Shown here in pieces: positions 32,286 through 41,504 of a stretch of DNA of 64,000 bases. This stretch comes from Bacteroidota bacterium (GTDB taxonomy: Bacteria > Bacteroidota > Bacteroidia > Bacteroidales > WCHB1-69). Each line of letters starts with the position of its first letter. The first letter of the stretch is position 1. A model generated the notes under the pieces. It worked only from the letters and a program-made list of their open reading frames with translations, was not told the DNA's origin and ran no database searches. A program made the position numbers and the translations under genes. Location: contig JAEZOU010000020.1 in assembly GCA_023413895.1 (NCBI GenBank), forward strand, positions 1 to 64,000. Reading direction: 5' to 3'.

Positions 32286-33371
32286 CTAAGCCTTTTTTGT
32301 TGTCATTTTCAGAATATTCACTTCTGCTTCAGTAAGGAAGCGCCATTTTCCACGCGGTAAATCTTTTTTTGTCAATCCAGCAAACACTACACGGTCCAGC
32401 TTTACAACTTCATAGCCAAGAGATTCAAAAATTCGTCTTACAATTCTATTTCTACCTGAGTGGATTGTAATTCCGATTTCGCGTTTTGTATCACCTACAT
32501 ACGCAAGTTCATCTACGGTAATAATTCCATCTTCCAGTTCTAAACCTTCAGAAATAGCCTGAAAATCAGCAGCAGTAATCTTCTTATTTAACTCTACAAA
32601 ATAGGTTTTCTTCACGCCATGTTTAGGATGAGTGAGGCGTTTAGTCATCTCACCATCATTAGTAAAAAGCAGCAATCCCGTTGTATTTTTATCTAATCTT
32701 CCTACAGGATAGATACGTTCTTTACAAGCGTTACGTACTAAATCCAAAACATTCTTTCTTCCACGATCATCTTCCATCGTAGTAATATAATCTTTGGGTT
32801 TATTAAGCAAAACGTAAACAGGTTTTTCACGTTGAAGAATTTTATCGCCGAAACGTACTTCATCGGTAGGCATCACCTTTGTTCCCAACTCTGTAACAAT
32901 TTCCCCATTAACCATAATGGCACCTGTCTCAATTAAAGTATCGGCTTCGCGACGAGAACACAAACCTGCATTAGAAATATACTTATTTAAACGGATAGGA
33001 CCATATTGTTCTTCATACTCCAACGACAAAACTTTCTGTTTTTGAGGAGCTTGTCTTCCTTCGCGTTGACGTCTTTCCACAATTTCTGTTAGAATTTCAG
33101 ATTCAGCGGTAACGTCACGACGGCGCCGTTTAGGGAGTTCCTCGTTACGTTTAGGTTTAGAGAAACTTCGTTTTTTCTCAGTGCTTTCCAACTCTGGTGC
33201 GCGACGGGAAAAAGAACGTTTTCCCTCCTCTTTTGTGCGACTACTACGAGGTGCTCGTTCCTCTTTACGAGGGCCTCTTGCAAACTTACGTTCCTTACTT
33301 GCACCTTTTTTCTCTGTTAATTCTTCAGTACGCGACTTATTAAAACTGCGTTTCCCTTTTTTCTCTTCCAT
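32286..33371 (-). CDS. Pseudouridine synthase of the RluB/RsuA family with long basic N-terminal tail
   Basis: 361 residues. The first 115 are highly charged and repetitive (Lys/Arg/Glu/Ser, with SFSRRAPELE and KRSFSKPKRNEE units), disordered-looking. Then an S4 RNA-binding domain (IRLNKYISNAGLCSRREADTLIETGAIMVNG), and the catalytic domain with VGRLDKNTTGLLLFTNDGE, where Asp of GRLD is the nucleophile, plus a C-terminal IHSGRNRIVRRIFESLGY. Modifies a uridine in 23S (RluB) or 16S (RsuA) rRNA. Which is not decided. It is first gene of the unit wlbA-thyA. Confidence 0.9.
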   Translation of the reverse strand: MEEKKGKRSFNKSRTEELTEKKGASKERKFARGPRKEERAPRSSRTKEEGKRSFSRRAPELESTEKKRSFSKPKRNEELPKRRRRDVTAESEILTEIVERRQREGRQAPQKQKVLSLEYEEQYGPIRLNKYISNAGLCSRREADTLIETGAIMVNGEIVTELGTKVMPTDEVRFGDKILQREKPVYVLLNKPKDYITTMEDDRGRKNVLDLVRNACKERIYPVGRLDKNTTGLLLFTNDGEMTKRLTHPKHGVKKTYFVELNKKITAADFQAISEGLELEDGIITVDELAYVGDTKREIGITIHSGRNRIVRRIFESLGYEVVKLDRVVFAGLTKKDLPRGKWRFLTEAEVNILKMTTKKA

Positions 33372-33429
33372 TCTAATATATTCTCTATTAAATTGTTACG
33401 ATTTCTTATAATGACAAATCTCGAACTTG

Positions 33430-33437
33430 CAAAAGTA
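33430..33437 (-). promoter_or_regulatory. -7 box upstream of the RluB-type gene
   Basis: Minus strand TACTTTTG, 58 bases before the start at 33371. Nothing else is visible in 33372-33595. Confidence 0.45.
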
Positions 33438-33595
33438 ATTAAAATTATTGAGATTTACGCTCCTAAGATAAAGTTTTCAAGATTTTTTCAAGAATAAAAA
33501 ATGGTAGAAAAATCAGAATAAAATAAGGTATTGACAAAACACGAAGAAGCAAATATTCCTTGCTGATTAATCTATTTTGCGGAGACAATATTTTT

Positions 33596-34168
33596 CTATC
33601 CCAATAAAGTTACTTCTCCCTTTTCAAGGCGATATTGTTTACCGCTTTCAGGACAGACAGCGCACCCTTCGGCATCGAAATTGAGAGTATGTCCGTACTC
33701 GCTTACCCAACCAATCTGGCGAGCTGGATTTCCTACAACTAAAGCGTAAGGAGGCACATTACGAGTCACTACAGCTCCAGCTCCGATTAACGCATACGCA
33801 CCAATAGTATTTCCACAAACCACTGTTGCATTGGCACCTATCGAAGCTCCTTTACAAATTCGGGTAGGTAAAAATTGGTTGCGACGACAAATTGCGCTGC
33901 GCGGAATCAGCACATTTGTAAAAACTACTGAAGGGCCTAAGAAAACATCATCTTCACAAATCACTCCTGTATAAATTGAAACATTATTCTGCACCTTTAC
34001 ATTGTTTCCTAAAATCACATTAGGAGAGATTACAACATTCTGTCCGATATTACAATTTTCACCAATTATAGAATCTTTCATAACATGGGAAAAGTGCCAA
34101 ATTTTGGTTCCTTTACCAATTTGACAAGGAAAATCGATATATGAAGATTCATGAACAAAATAATCCAT
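33596..34168 (-). CDS. wlbB: UDP-2-acetamido-3-amino-glucuronate N-acetyltransferase (WlbB/WbpD type)
   Basis: 190 residues forming a left-handed beta-helix of hexapeptide repeats (IGKGTKIWHFSHV, IGENCNIGQNVVI, LGNNVKVQNNVSIY, EDDVFLGPSVVFTNV, IGANATVVCGNTIGAYALIGAGAVVT). The matches KVQNNVSIYTGV, GPSVVFTNVLIPR and ALVVGNPARQIGWVSEYG are those of WlbB/WbpD, which acetylate the 3-amino group of UDP-GlcNAc3NA. With WlbA it supplies the diacetamido-uronic acid used in surface polysaccharides. The C-terminal segment with CAVCPESGKQYRL is also typical. Confidence 0.88.
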   Translation of the reverse strand: MDYFVHESSYIDFPCQIGKGTKIWHFSHVMKDSIIGENCNIGQNVVISPNVILGNNVKVQNNVSIYTGVICEDDVFLGPSVVFTNVLIPRSAICRRNQFLPTRICKGASIGANATVVCGNTIGAYALIGAGAVVTRNVPPYALVVGNPARQIGWVSEYGHTLNFDAEGCAVCPESGKQYRLEKGEVTLLG

Positions 34169-34303
34169 TTAATGTTAATTTACCATCGATAACGAATTTC
34201 ATTTCTCTTTATTGTAAAAGTACAAATAAAATATTTTTACTCTATATAATAAAAGGAACTTTTGTGCGTTGTGAAATCGGTTAATTTAAATCTTTATTAG
34301 ATT

Positions 34304-35398
34304 ATGACAAACGAAAACTACTATTGTATTATCATGGCTGGCGGAATAGGAGTCAGATTTTGGCCAGTAAGCAAAACTGAAACACCAAAGCAATTTATTG
34401 ATATACTGGGAGATGGAGAAACTCTTATTCAGAAAACTTTCAAACGTTTCCTAAAAATATGTCCCAAAGAAAATATCTATATCGTTACCAATAGTCAATA
34501 CTCACAAATTGTCAAAGAACAACTTCCTGACATTGAAGATGACCAGATAGTTTTGGAACCGGCACGTCGTAATACAGCACCATGCATTGCATACGCAAAC
34601 TACAAAATCAAGGCAAAAAATCCTGATGCTGTAATTGTAGTGGCTCCTTCTGACCACATTATTTTGAACGAAGAGAAATTTACTGAAGTAATTACGCGGG
34701 GATTGGGCACTGTAGCTACCCATCCGTGGTTGCTTACCATCGGCATTCGTCCCTCCTATCCGAACACCGGATATGGCTACATTCAATATGATGAAGAGAA
34801 AGTTTATGCCAACAACGATTCTATTTATGAAGTAGTAAATTTCACAGAAAAACCTGCGTTAGAAATGGCGCAACAATTTATTGCAAGTGGTGATTTTCTT
34901 TGGAATGCAGGTATCTTTATGTGGTCATTAGAAACCATCATGACCGCTTTTGAACAATATCTTCCTGAAATCAACGATCTTTTTAAACAGAGCGAACCTA
35001 TTTTGAACACCGAAAATGAGGTGGAATATATCCAAACTATCTACCAGGTATGCCGTAACATCTCCATTGACTATGGAATTATGGAAAAAGCCGAAAATGT
35101 ACACGTTTATGCAGCTGATTTCGGATGGTCTGATTTAGGAACTTGGGGAGCACTCTACGATTTTCGCAAAAAAGATGAAAATGGAAACTCCATCGTGGGA
35201 AATCGTGTAAAAACATATAACACCCAAAACTGCATTATCAATGCGAAGCCATACAAAGTTGTTGTTGCTCAAGGATTAGAGGATTTTATTGTGGTAGATA
35301 CTGACGATGTACTACTCATCTGTAAAAGAGATGAAGAGCAACAAATTCGTCAATATGTAAACGATGTAAAGATTGATTTTGGTGACAAATATGTATAG
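34304..35398 (+). CDS. manC: Mannose-1-phosphate guanylyltransferase
   Basis: 364 residues. N-terminal nucleotidyltransferase signature IIMAGGIGVRFWPVSKTETPKQF, then EPARRNTAPCIAYA, VVAPSDHII and FTEKPALEMAQQFIASGDFLWNAGIFMW, all typical of GDP-mannose pyrophosphorylases. It lacks the extra C-terminal mannose-6-phosphate isomerase domain of bifunctional enzymes. GDP-mannose feeds mannose, fucose and other sugars into surface glycans, consistent with wlbB next to it on the opposite strand. Confidence 0.92.
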   Translation: MTNENYYCIIMAGGIGVRFWPVSKTETPKQFIDILGDGETLIQKTFKRFLKICPKENIYIVTNSQYSQIVKEQLPDIEDDQIVLEPARRNTAPCIAYANYKIKAKNPDAVIVVAPSDHIILNEEKFTEVITRGLGTVATHPWLLTIGIRPSYPNTGYGYIQYDEEKVYANNDSIYEVVNFTEKPALEMAQQFIASGDFLWNAGIFMWSLETIMTAFEQYLPEINDLFKQSEPILNTENEVEYIQTIYQVCRNISIDYGIMEKAENVHVYAADFGWSDLGTWGALYDFRKKDENGNSIVGNRVKTYNTQNCIINAKPYKVVVAQGLEDFIVVDTDDVLLICKRDEEQQIRQYVNDVKIDFGDKYV

Positions 35399-35534
35399 GA
35401 TTATACTCTTTTAAACAAAAGCATCAATCAGCTATTTTTACCTCAAAATAAGTGTAAAAAAAAGTTTTTATAAAATTGGACTTTTTCGCTTTTTTTTGCG
35501 AATTTTGCAGGTTCAAACTTAAGTATCTTTTTAT

Positions 35535-36767
35535 ATGGATTCAATACAAGTTAATTCAGAAATTGGAAGGTTAGAGGGGGTGATTTTACATACTCCAGGT
35601 CCAGAAATTGAGCAGATGATTCCTGGAAATATCCACGAAGCTTTATATAGTGACCTTTTAAATCTTAATATTGCATCAAGAGAATACGCAAACTTTAAAG
35701 GTGTTTTTTCAAAATGGACAAAAACCTACCAGGTAGTTGACCTACTTTCTCAAGTTTTAGACAATACTGATGTTAGAAAATCGCTATTAAGCACTATTTT
35801 AAAAGTGGAAAATCGTGAATTTCTGACAGAAGAGATGTTATCACTTACAAGTGCAGATTTAGCACGATTCTTAATTGAAGGTTATCCTTTCAAAGACGGC
35901 GTTCATCCGAAAGAATTCGCTGCAAACGAGTTCCTGCTCAATCCGCTTTACAACCTCTTTTTTACACGCGATGCATCTTCATCGATGTACAATCAAGTAG
36001 TGATTCACTCTATGCGTACTACCGTTCGTGACCGCGAAAGCTATATTATGGAAGCAATTTTCAATAATTGTTTCCACGCCGAAACATTAACACCTAAAAC
36101 TTATGCGGGAGCAACGACAGAAGGTGGGGACTTGCTTATTGCAAAAGATGACGTTTTGTTTATAGGTTGTGGTGGTCGTACCAATTCAAAGGGTATTCAA
36201 TATATGGTTGATAATTTTGTTCAGAAGAAAAAGAAACAACATATTGTTGTTCAAGAACTTCCACTAGAACCAGATTCATTCATCCATTTGGATATGGTTT
36301 TCACAATGTTGGCACAAGATCGCTGTATGGTTTTTTCACCATTAATTTTGGCGAACAATACTCCATACCATGCTACCCATATTGAAATTGACAACGGAAA
36401 GGTGTATTACCACGAGCACAAGAACTTCCTAGAAGCGACCAAGCGTGTTGGATTCGATTTCAATCCTATACTTTGTGGTGGCAATGACGTACGCTATCAA
36501 CATCGCGAACAATGGCACTCTGGAGCTAACTTTTTCGCATTAGGAGAAGGAAAAGTTATCGGATACTCACGCAACACACATACTATTGACGCACTTGCAA
36601 ACGCAGGATTTTCAGTACTTAAAGCAGAAGATGTTTGCTACGACCGCGTAAATATGAACGATTATGAACGTTTTGTCGTTACTTTTGATGCAGCAGAGCT
36701 TCCCCGTGGTGGAGGTGGCGCACGCTGTATGACAATGCCAGTAAGACGCGCTCCTGTAAATTGGTAA
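35535..36767 (+). CDS. arcA: Arginine deiminase
   Basis: 410 residues. Converts L-arginine to citrulline and ammonia. Guanidine-modifying-enzyme motifs: FTRDAS, the EGGDLLI loop, FIHLDMVFTML (catalytic His in the HxD context), and ELPRGGGGARCMTMPVRR with nucleophile Cys near the C-terminus. NSEIGRLEGVILHTPGPE is the typical ADI start. No ornithine carbamoyltransferase or carbamate kinase lies nearby, so energy recovery by the full pathway is not shown here. Own terminator follows. Confidence 0.9.
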   Translation: MDSIQVNSEIGRLEGVILHTPGPEIEQMIPGNIHEALYSDLLNLNIASREYANFKGVFSKWTKTYQVVDLLSQVLDNTDVRKSLLSTILKVENREFLTEEMLSLTSADLARFLIEGYPFKDGVHPKEFAANEFLLNPLYNLFFTRDASSSMYNQVVIHSMRTTVRDRESYIMEAIFNNCFHAETLTPKTYAGATTEGGDLLIAKDDVLFIGCGGRTNSKGIQYMVDNFVQKKKKQHIVVQELPLEPDSFIHLDMVFTMLAQDRCMVFSPLILANNTPYHATHIEIDNGKVYYHEHKNFLEATKRVGFDFNPILCGGNDVRYQHREQWHSGANFFALGEGKVIGYSRNTHTIDALANAGFSVLKAEDVCYDRVNMNDYERFVVTFDAAELPRGGGGARCMTMPVRRAPVNW

Positions 36768-36785
36768 TTTCACATAATCTTAAAC

Positions 36786-36827
36786 AAAAGGCTGTAAACA
36801 TATTTAAGTATGCTTACAGCCTTTTTT
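36786..36827 (+). terminator. Rho-independent terminator of arcA
   Basis: AGGCTGTAAACATA pairs with TATGCTTACAGCCT around a TTTAAG loop with one bulged pair, followed by TTTTTT. Confidence 0.9.
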
Positions 36828-37060
36828 GCAATTATAGTCTTTAATTTCGCAAATTTCATTAGTAATAATGAGAATTCTCTACTTCACTAAGTAATTCGTG
36901 TTCTAAAATTCGTACTTTTAGCTTATGTAATTTCACTTTTAAAACTAGTTTTTTACATATACACTTAATATTTGTTGGATTTTACACACTTTGTAGAAGG
37001 TCATTATAGAAGCATCTGATATATAATTATCAGACACTGATAAAATTTAATCTTGAGCAT
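36828..37060. other. Intergenic stretch without recognisable content
   Basis: Between the arcA and rpsA terminators. Very AT-rich. I see no gene, RNA or promoter with both elements. Confidence 0.5.
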
Positions 37061-37086
37061 AAAAAAAGGGCGACTTAAAGCCGCCC
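37061..37086 (-). terminator. Terminator of rpsA
   Basis: GGGCG/CGCCC stem continued by CTT/AAG (one mismatch), with an A run at 37061-37067 that gives the T run on the minus strand. Confidence 0.8.
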
Positions 37087-37109
37087 TATAGTTTTGGGAA
37101 GAGGAACTA

Positions 37110-39035
37110 TTATTCTTCGCTCTTTTCCAAGTCGTTTCTTAAGTTTTGAAGAACATCAAGATCGCCTAAAGTAGTTTTTTCATTACTTTCGTTTATTTTA
37201 GCGATATCTTTTTGTTTGCCCTTGTTTTCAGCTTGAGCACGTTTTTCTTCTTCTTCTTTAGTGTCTTGCCATGTTTTGGTATGAGACAATGTGATTTTCT
37301 TACCTTCTTTAGAGAATTCAATTACTTTGAAAGGCAATACCTCATCAATCTTAACGGCAGATTTATCTTCTTTTGCCATTGCACGGTTGAAAGCGAAACC
37401 TTCAATACCGTATGGAAGAGCGATTACATAACCTTTATCGTTTTGTGATAATACTGTACCTTCGTGAGTTGAACCAACGGTAAACAATGTTTCAAAAACG
37501 TCCCATGGATTTTCTTCAAGTTGTTTGTGACCTAAGCTCAAACGGCGGTTTTCAACATCAACGTCAAGAACGATAACTTCGATAGGATCGTTGATTTTTG
37601 TGAATTCAGCTGGGTGTTTGATTTTCTTAGACCAAGAAAGGTCAGAGATGTGAATTAAGCCGTCAACGCCTTCTTCAAGTTCCACAAAGATACCGAAGTT
37701 AGTGAAGTTTCTAACGGTAGCTGTGTGTTTTGAATTAACTGGATATCTGTTTGCGATATTTTCCCATGGATCTGGAATAAGTTGTTTGATACCCAAAGAC
37801 ATTTTTCTCTCTTCGCGGTCAAGTGTAAGAACAACAGCTTCCACTTCTTCTCCAACTTTAAGGAAATCGTGAGCAGTACGTAAGTGTTGTGACCAAGACA
37901 TTTCAGACACGTGGATAAGACCTTCAACACCTGGAAGGATTTCAACGAATGCACCGTAATCAGCGATAACGACAACTTTACCTTTTACTCTGTCACCTAC
38001 GTTAAGTTCTGGGCTAAGAGCATCCCATGGATGTGGAGTAAGTTGTTTCAAGCCGAGAGCAATACGTTTTTTGTTATCGTCGAAGTCAAGGATAACCACG
38101 TTGATTTTTTGATCCAATTGAACGATTTCTTCTGGGTGAATAATTCTACCCCAAGAAAGGTCGGTAATGTGGATAAGACCATCAACGCCACCCAAGTCGA
38201 TGAATACACCATAAGTGGTGATGTTTTTAACTGTACCTTCAAGGATTTGACCTTTTTCAAGACGAGCAATAATTTCAGCTTTTTGAGCTTCAAGTTCGTC
38301 TTCGATAAGAGCTTTGTGAGAAACCACAACGTTTTTGTATTCGTGGTTGATTTTAACAACCTTAAATTCCATAGTTTTGTTAACGTAAACGTCATAGTCA
38401 CGGATTGCTTTCACGTCGATTTGAGAACCTGGCAAGAATGCTTCGATTCCGAATACATCAACGATTAAACCACCTTTGGTTCTGCATTTAACAAAACCAG
38501 TGATAATTTCTTGAGAATCGTATGCTTGATTGATACGTTGCCAAGATTGAAGCAAGCGAGCTTTTTTGTGAGACAATTGTAATTGTCCTGTTGCATCTTC
38601 TTGGTTTTCAACATAAACTTCGATTTCGTCACCAATCTTAAGATTTGGGTTATAACGAAGTTCAGATGCTGAAATAACACCATCAGATTTAAAACCGATA
38701 TTAACTACGATTTCGCGGCTATTGAAAGAAACTACAGTACCGATAATAACGGCTTGTTCATCAATAGATTTGAAAGATTTTGTGTAAAGTTCTTCATATC
38801 TATCTGAATCAGATTTTGAATATTTAGAACCTTTAGTATCCATTGATGACCAATCGAAGTTTTGCATCATTTCAGCGTATGGATTTTCAAACTCTCTCAT
38901 TTTTTTAGGAGCAGAAACCTCAGCTTTGATAGGTTCTTCAATTGTTGGGAGTTCTTCTGCAACTGGTGCATTTTCAACAGCTGCTTGTTCTTGTTGTGCT
39001 TCCATTTCAGGAGCATTTTCTAAAATTTCTGACAT
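37110..39035 (-). CDS. rpsA: 30S ribosomal protein S1
   Basis: 641 residues with an acidic, Glu-rich N-terminal extension (about 1-90) and six S1/OB domains, each starting with a G(T/F)V-type strand: VIIGTVVSFNSREIVVNIGFKSDG (about 95), EIITGFVKCRTKGGLIVD, GQILEGTVKNITTYGVFIDLGGVDGLIHITDLSW, GDRVKGKVVVIADYGAFVEI, KHTATVRNFTNFGIFVEL and STHEGTVLSQNDKGYVIALPYGIEGF. Binds mRNA at the ribosome and is especially important in phyla with few Shine-Dalgarno sequences. The Glu/Lys-rich tail is usual in Bacteroidetes. Confidence 0.96.
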   Translation of the reverse strand: MSEILENAPEMEAQQEQAAVENAPVAEELPTIEEPIKAEVSAPKKMREFENPYAEMMQNFDWSSMDTKGSKYSKSDSDRYEELYTKSFKSIDEQAVIIGTVVSFNSREIVVNIGFKSDGVISASELRYNPNLKIGDEIEVYVENQEDATGQLQLSHKKARLLQSWQRINQAYDSQEIITGFVKCRTKGGLIVDVFGIEAFLPGSQIDVKAIRDYDVYVNKTMEFKVVKINHEYKNVVVSHKALIEDELEAQKAEIIARLEKGQILEGTVKNITTYGVFIDLGGVDGLIHITDLSWGRIIHPEEIVQLDQKINVVILDFDDNKKRIALGLKQLTPHPWDALSPELNVGDRVKGKVVVIADYGAFVEILPGVEGLIHVSEMSWSQHLRTAHDFLKVGEEVEAVVLTLDREERKMSLGIKQLIPDPWENIANRYPVNSKHTATVRNFTNFGIFVELEEGVDGLIHISDLSWSKKIKHPAEFTKINDPIEVIVLDVDVENRRLSLGHKQLEENPWDVFETLFTVGSTHEGTVLSQNDKGYVIALPYGIEGFAFNRAMAKEDKSAVKIDEVLPFKVIEFSKEGKKITLSHTKTWQDTKEEEEKRAQAENKGKQKDIAKINESNEKTTLGDLDVLQNLRNDLEKSEE

Positions 39036-39057
39036 TTTTTGTCGGCGATTTGCAATG

Positions 39058-39144
39058 CAAATCTATTTTTTAAAGGTTAAACTTGAGGTTAACTTACTGA
39101 TTTTCAACTTGAAGAGCCTCTTTCAAATTGAACGTGCAAAAGTA
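39058..39144 (-). promoter_or_regulatory. Candidate -7 boxes upstream of rpsA
   Basis: Two minus-strand matches to TAnnTTTG: TAGATTTG at 39058-39065 (22 bases before the start) and TACTTTTG at 39137-39144. Neither has a clear -33 TTTG, so which one is used is open. Confidence 0.4.
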
Positions 39145-39301
39145 CAATTTTTTTCCTTTTCTCCAGTCATTATTTTAAAGTTTTTGAAAAAGAAAAAAAA
39201 TCCCGTTGTGGAACATTCCCAATACTCTTTACGACATAGAATAAAAGATGTAAGTTTCTGGTTAATATTGAAGCAAGGTTTTCTAGTTGAAATTTCATCT
39301 T

Positions 39302-39378
39302 ATCCCCTTTGACGTCGAGGGGATTTATTTTATGAATATTTATAATTAAGGCCGATCTCTTTTTAGAAATCAGCCTTT
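39302..39378. other. Two hairpins between rpsA and the Usp gene
   Basis: The 371-base gap 39036-39406 holds no gene. It contains a strong inverted repeat, ATCCCCT...AGGGGAT (39302-39324), followed by TTTATTTTA on the plus strand, and a weaker one, AAGGCCGAT...ATCAGCCTT (39347-39378). The second could end the Usp transcript or form part of an RNA. No plus-strand gene precedes the first. Confidence 0.35.
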
Positions 39379-39406
39379 ACAAATTTTCTACACAAATATC
39401 ATAGTG

Positions 39407-40255
39407 TTATTTTGAAATATTCATGTGATTGATATTAGGGACAATCAACATTGGCATTGGTGTAGAACTGAGCAAACGACGAGTAGAGTTGCCCAACCAT
39501 AAATCTGAGAATTCATCCTCCTCCTCACGCATAACCACCAAAAGATTTGCATCAATATTCTTTGCGTATTCGATTACAGCATTTTCCATGCCATCTTGTG
39601 TATGAATAGCATCTACATCATTACGAATATTAGCATTATCGCACATCTTTTTAGCAAAATTGATTTGGATATCAACGACATGCTTTACTTCATTAGTTGC
39701 CGCTGTATAAACGCCCAAAATCATCACTTTAGCATTGAAAGCTTTTGCAAAATTGATTGCATGACGCATTTTCTGAAGTGTTTCAAAACTTGTATCAATG
39801 GGAACCAACACCTGAGTTAAGTCGCGACCAATATTGATTCCTTCACGCAAAGTCAAAACAGGAATTCGAGATAATGCTACTGAGCGTATCACATTACTTC
39901 CTACATATTTCTCTTCATAACCAGACATTCCGTGAGTTCCTACTGCTAAAACAGCATTTTCCAAATTATTAGCATATTTTGATAATTCAATAGGTGGTTT
40001 TCCCTCTAACACAACACTTTGCACATCACAACCTTCTGCTTCCTTACGCACTTCTTCCAACAAGGCAGCAAGTTTTTGTTTGCTAAGTTCTGAATATTCA
40101 TCTTTGCCTTCAACATCTGCGTGACGCATAACTGATGGAGTTCTTACCCAAACCAAATGGATAGCGGCTTCAAAGCGAACAGCAGCGGCAATTGCATGTT
40201 TCAAAACATTTAAGGAGTTATTTGAAAAATCAACTCCGACAACAATATTTTTCAT
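39407..40255 (-). CDS. Universal stress protein with two UspA domains
   Basis: 282 residues made of two UspA folds. First half: NIVVGVDFSNNSLNVLKHAI ... VLAVGTHGMSGYEEKYVGSNVIRSVALSRIPVLTLR, with the nucleotide-binding GTHGxSG ... GSxxxxV pattern nearly complete. Second half: TQVLVPIDTSFETLQKMRHAI ... LLVVMREEEDEFSDLWLGNSTRRLLSSTPMPMLIV, in which the Gly motif is degenerate (MREEEDE). So only the first domain looks able to bind ATP. Cytosolic stress factor of unknown exact role. Confidence 0.88.
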   Translation of the reverse strand: MKNIVVGVDFSNNSLNVLKHAIAAAVRFEAAIHLVWVRTPSVMRHADVEGKDEYSELSKQKLAALLEEVRKEAEGCDVQSVVLEGKPPIELSKYANNLENAVLAVGTHGMSGYEEKYVGSNVIRSVALSRIPVLTLREGINIGRDLTQVLVPIDTSFETLQKMRHAINFAKAFNAKVMILGVYTAATNEVKHVVDIQINFAKKMCDNANIRNDVDAIHTQDGMENAVIEYAKNIDANLLVVMREEEDEFSDLWLGNSTRRLLSSTPMPMLIVPNINHMNISK

Positions 40256-40292
40256 AGCTTTATATTTAAATTATATTATCAAAATTATGCAG

Positions 40293-40300
40293 CAAAAGTA
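40293..40300 (-). promoter_or_regulatory. -7 box upstream of the Usp gene
   Basis: Minus strand TACTTTTG, 37 bases before the start at 40255. Confidence 0.45.
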
Positions 40301-40313
40301 GTAATAATTTTTC

Positions 40314-40841
40314 TTACTTACAATAGTTATCTATAGTTTTTTTGATAGCATTACACAAATCGGATAAAGAAATACTCTCTCCTTTACATATAATATGCGC
40401 TTGGAGGTAAAATTGTTCACGAACAGCCAACATTTTTTTTATATAATCCAATAATTCGTCAGGGTTTTGCTGAGCGATGAGAGGGCGCACTGTCTTACTT
40501 TTCGTTAATCTATCGTGTAGGGATTCTGGAGATAACTTTAGATAGATGCAGCAACAATTTTTCAGAAGTAAAGAGAGGTTATTTTCGAAACACGGCAATC
40601 CACCGCCACAGGCAATTACTCTATTTTTTTCATCAAACTGCTCTTTCAACACCTCATGTTCACATTTTCGGAAAGCATCTTCGCCATATTTTCGGAAGAA
40701 CTCATGAACAGATATCCGATACTTCTTCTCAAAATAGGAATCCGTATCCACAAAACTCCAACCCAAAGCATTCGCCAAACGTTTGCCCACTTTACTTTTT
40801 CCAGCGCCAGGAAAACCAATAAGTGCAACTCGTGTTACCAT
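40314..40841 (-). CDS. aroK: Shikimate kinase
   Basis: 175 residues. Phosphorylates shikimate in aromatic amino-acid synthesis. P-loop GFPGAGKSKVG, then FVDTDSYFEKKYRISVHEFFRKYGEDAFRKCEHEVL with the shikimate-binding Asp and Arg, VIACGGGLPCF (Walker B-like GGG) and the lid SKTVRPLIAQQ. Stop-to-start contact with elbB upstream on the same strand (0 bases) suggests joint expression. Confidence 0.92.
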   Translation of the reverse strand: MVTRVALIGFPGAGKSKVGKRLANALGWSFVDTDSYFEKKYRISVHEFFRKYGEDAFRKCEHEVLKEQFDEKNRVIACGGGLPCFENNLSLLLKNCCCIYLKLSPESLHDRLTKSKTVRPLIAQQNPDELLDYIKKMLAVREQFYLQAHIICKGESISLSDLCNAIKKTIDNYCK

Positions 40842-41489
40842 TTACATACTTTCAAGCATCGACTTTATTAAGTTATCTGCACACAATGCAATATCTTTAA
40901 TCGTAGCTGGGAGCATATAACAAGGGGTTGTAAAAATCAAATGCTCCTTATCAGCAACCACCTCACCTTGTGCAGTTTCTTTATGTTTTGCTCCAAAGCT
41001 CAATACATCTTCAATTGTTTTAATATCAGTACCCACTGTTATAGTAACATCACCTAAAACTTTGGCAACCATTACTGGAGAGATACACAACGCACCAATT
41101 GGTTTATGTGCTTGAAACATATCAACAACCACTTTGCGTACATCTTCACGTACGGTGGCATTTGCACCATCCAAAGCGTATGTAAAAAGACTTTTAGCTG
41201 CGCCAAATCCACCAGGGAAAACTACAGCATCGAAATCTTCTGCTTTAAAATCTCTAATATCCAAAACATTACCCCTTCCGATACGAGCAGCTTCCACTCT
41301 CATATTGCGAGTTTCTGACATTGGCTGTTGAGTAAGGTGATTTATTACGTGATATTGATTCTCATCTGGAGCAAAAAGTGTATAGTTGCATCCCGCACTA
41401 TCAATAGCGAGCATTGTCATTACAGATTCATGAATTTCCGAACCATCCATAGAACCACATCCACATAAAATAACAGCAAATTTTTTCAT
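40842..41489 (-). CDS. elbB: ElbB-type glyoxalase (DJ-1/PfpI superfamily)
   Basis: 215 residues: KKFAVILCGCGSMDGSEIHESVMTMLAID, then VVFPGGFGAAKSLFTYALDG and KPIGALCISPVMVAKVLG, with the elbow Cys of the DJ-1/PfpI fold. Matches the ElbB/ElbA proteins first linked to isoprenoid production in E. coli and later shown to have glyoxalase activity. Physiological role is uncertain. First gene of the pair with aroK. Confidence 0.88.
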   Translation of the reverse strand: MKKFAVILCGCGSMDGSEIHESVMTMLAIDSAGCNYTLFAPDENQYHVINHLTQQPMSETRNMRVEAARIGRGNVLDIRDFKAEDFDAVVFPGGFGAAKSLFTYALDGANATVREDVRKVVVDMFQAHKPIGALCISPVMVAKVLGDVTITVGTDIKTIEDVLSFGAKHKETAQGEVVADKEHLIFTTPCYMLPATIKDIALCADNLIKSMLESM

Positions 41490-41504
41490 ATTTCTATAAT
41501 TTAG

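Noticed and set aside
37911..38468. Long plus-strand frame antisense to rpsA (also 20319 antisense to tnaA and 45512 antisense to parE)
   Set aside because: Aromatic-rich antisense shadows caused by regular codon use in highly expressed genes. No promoter or homology.
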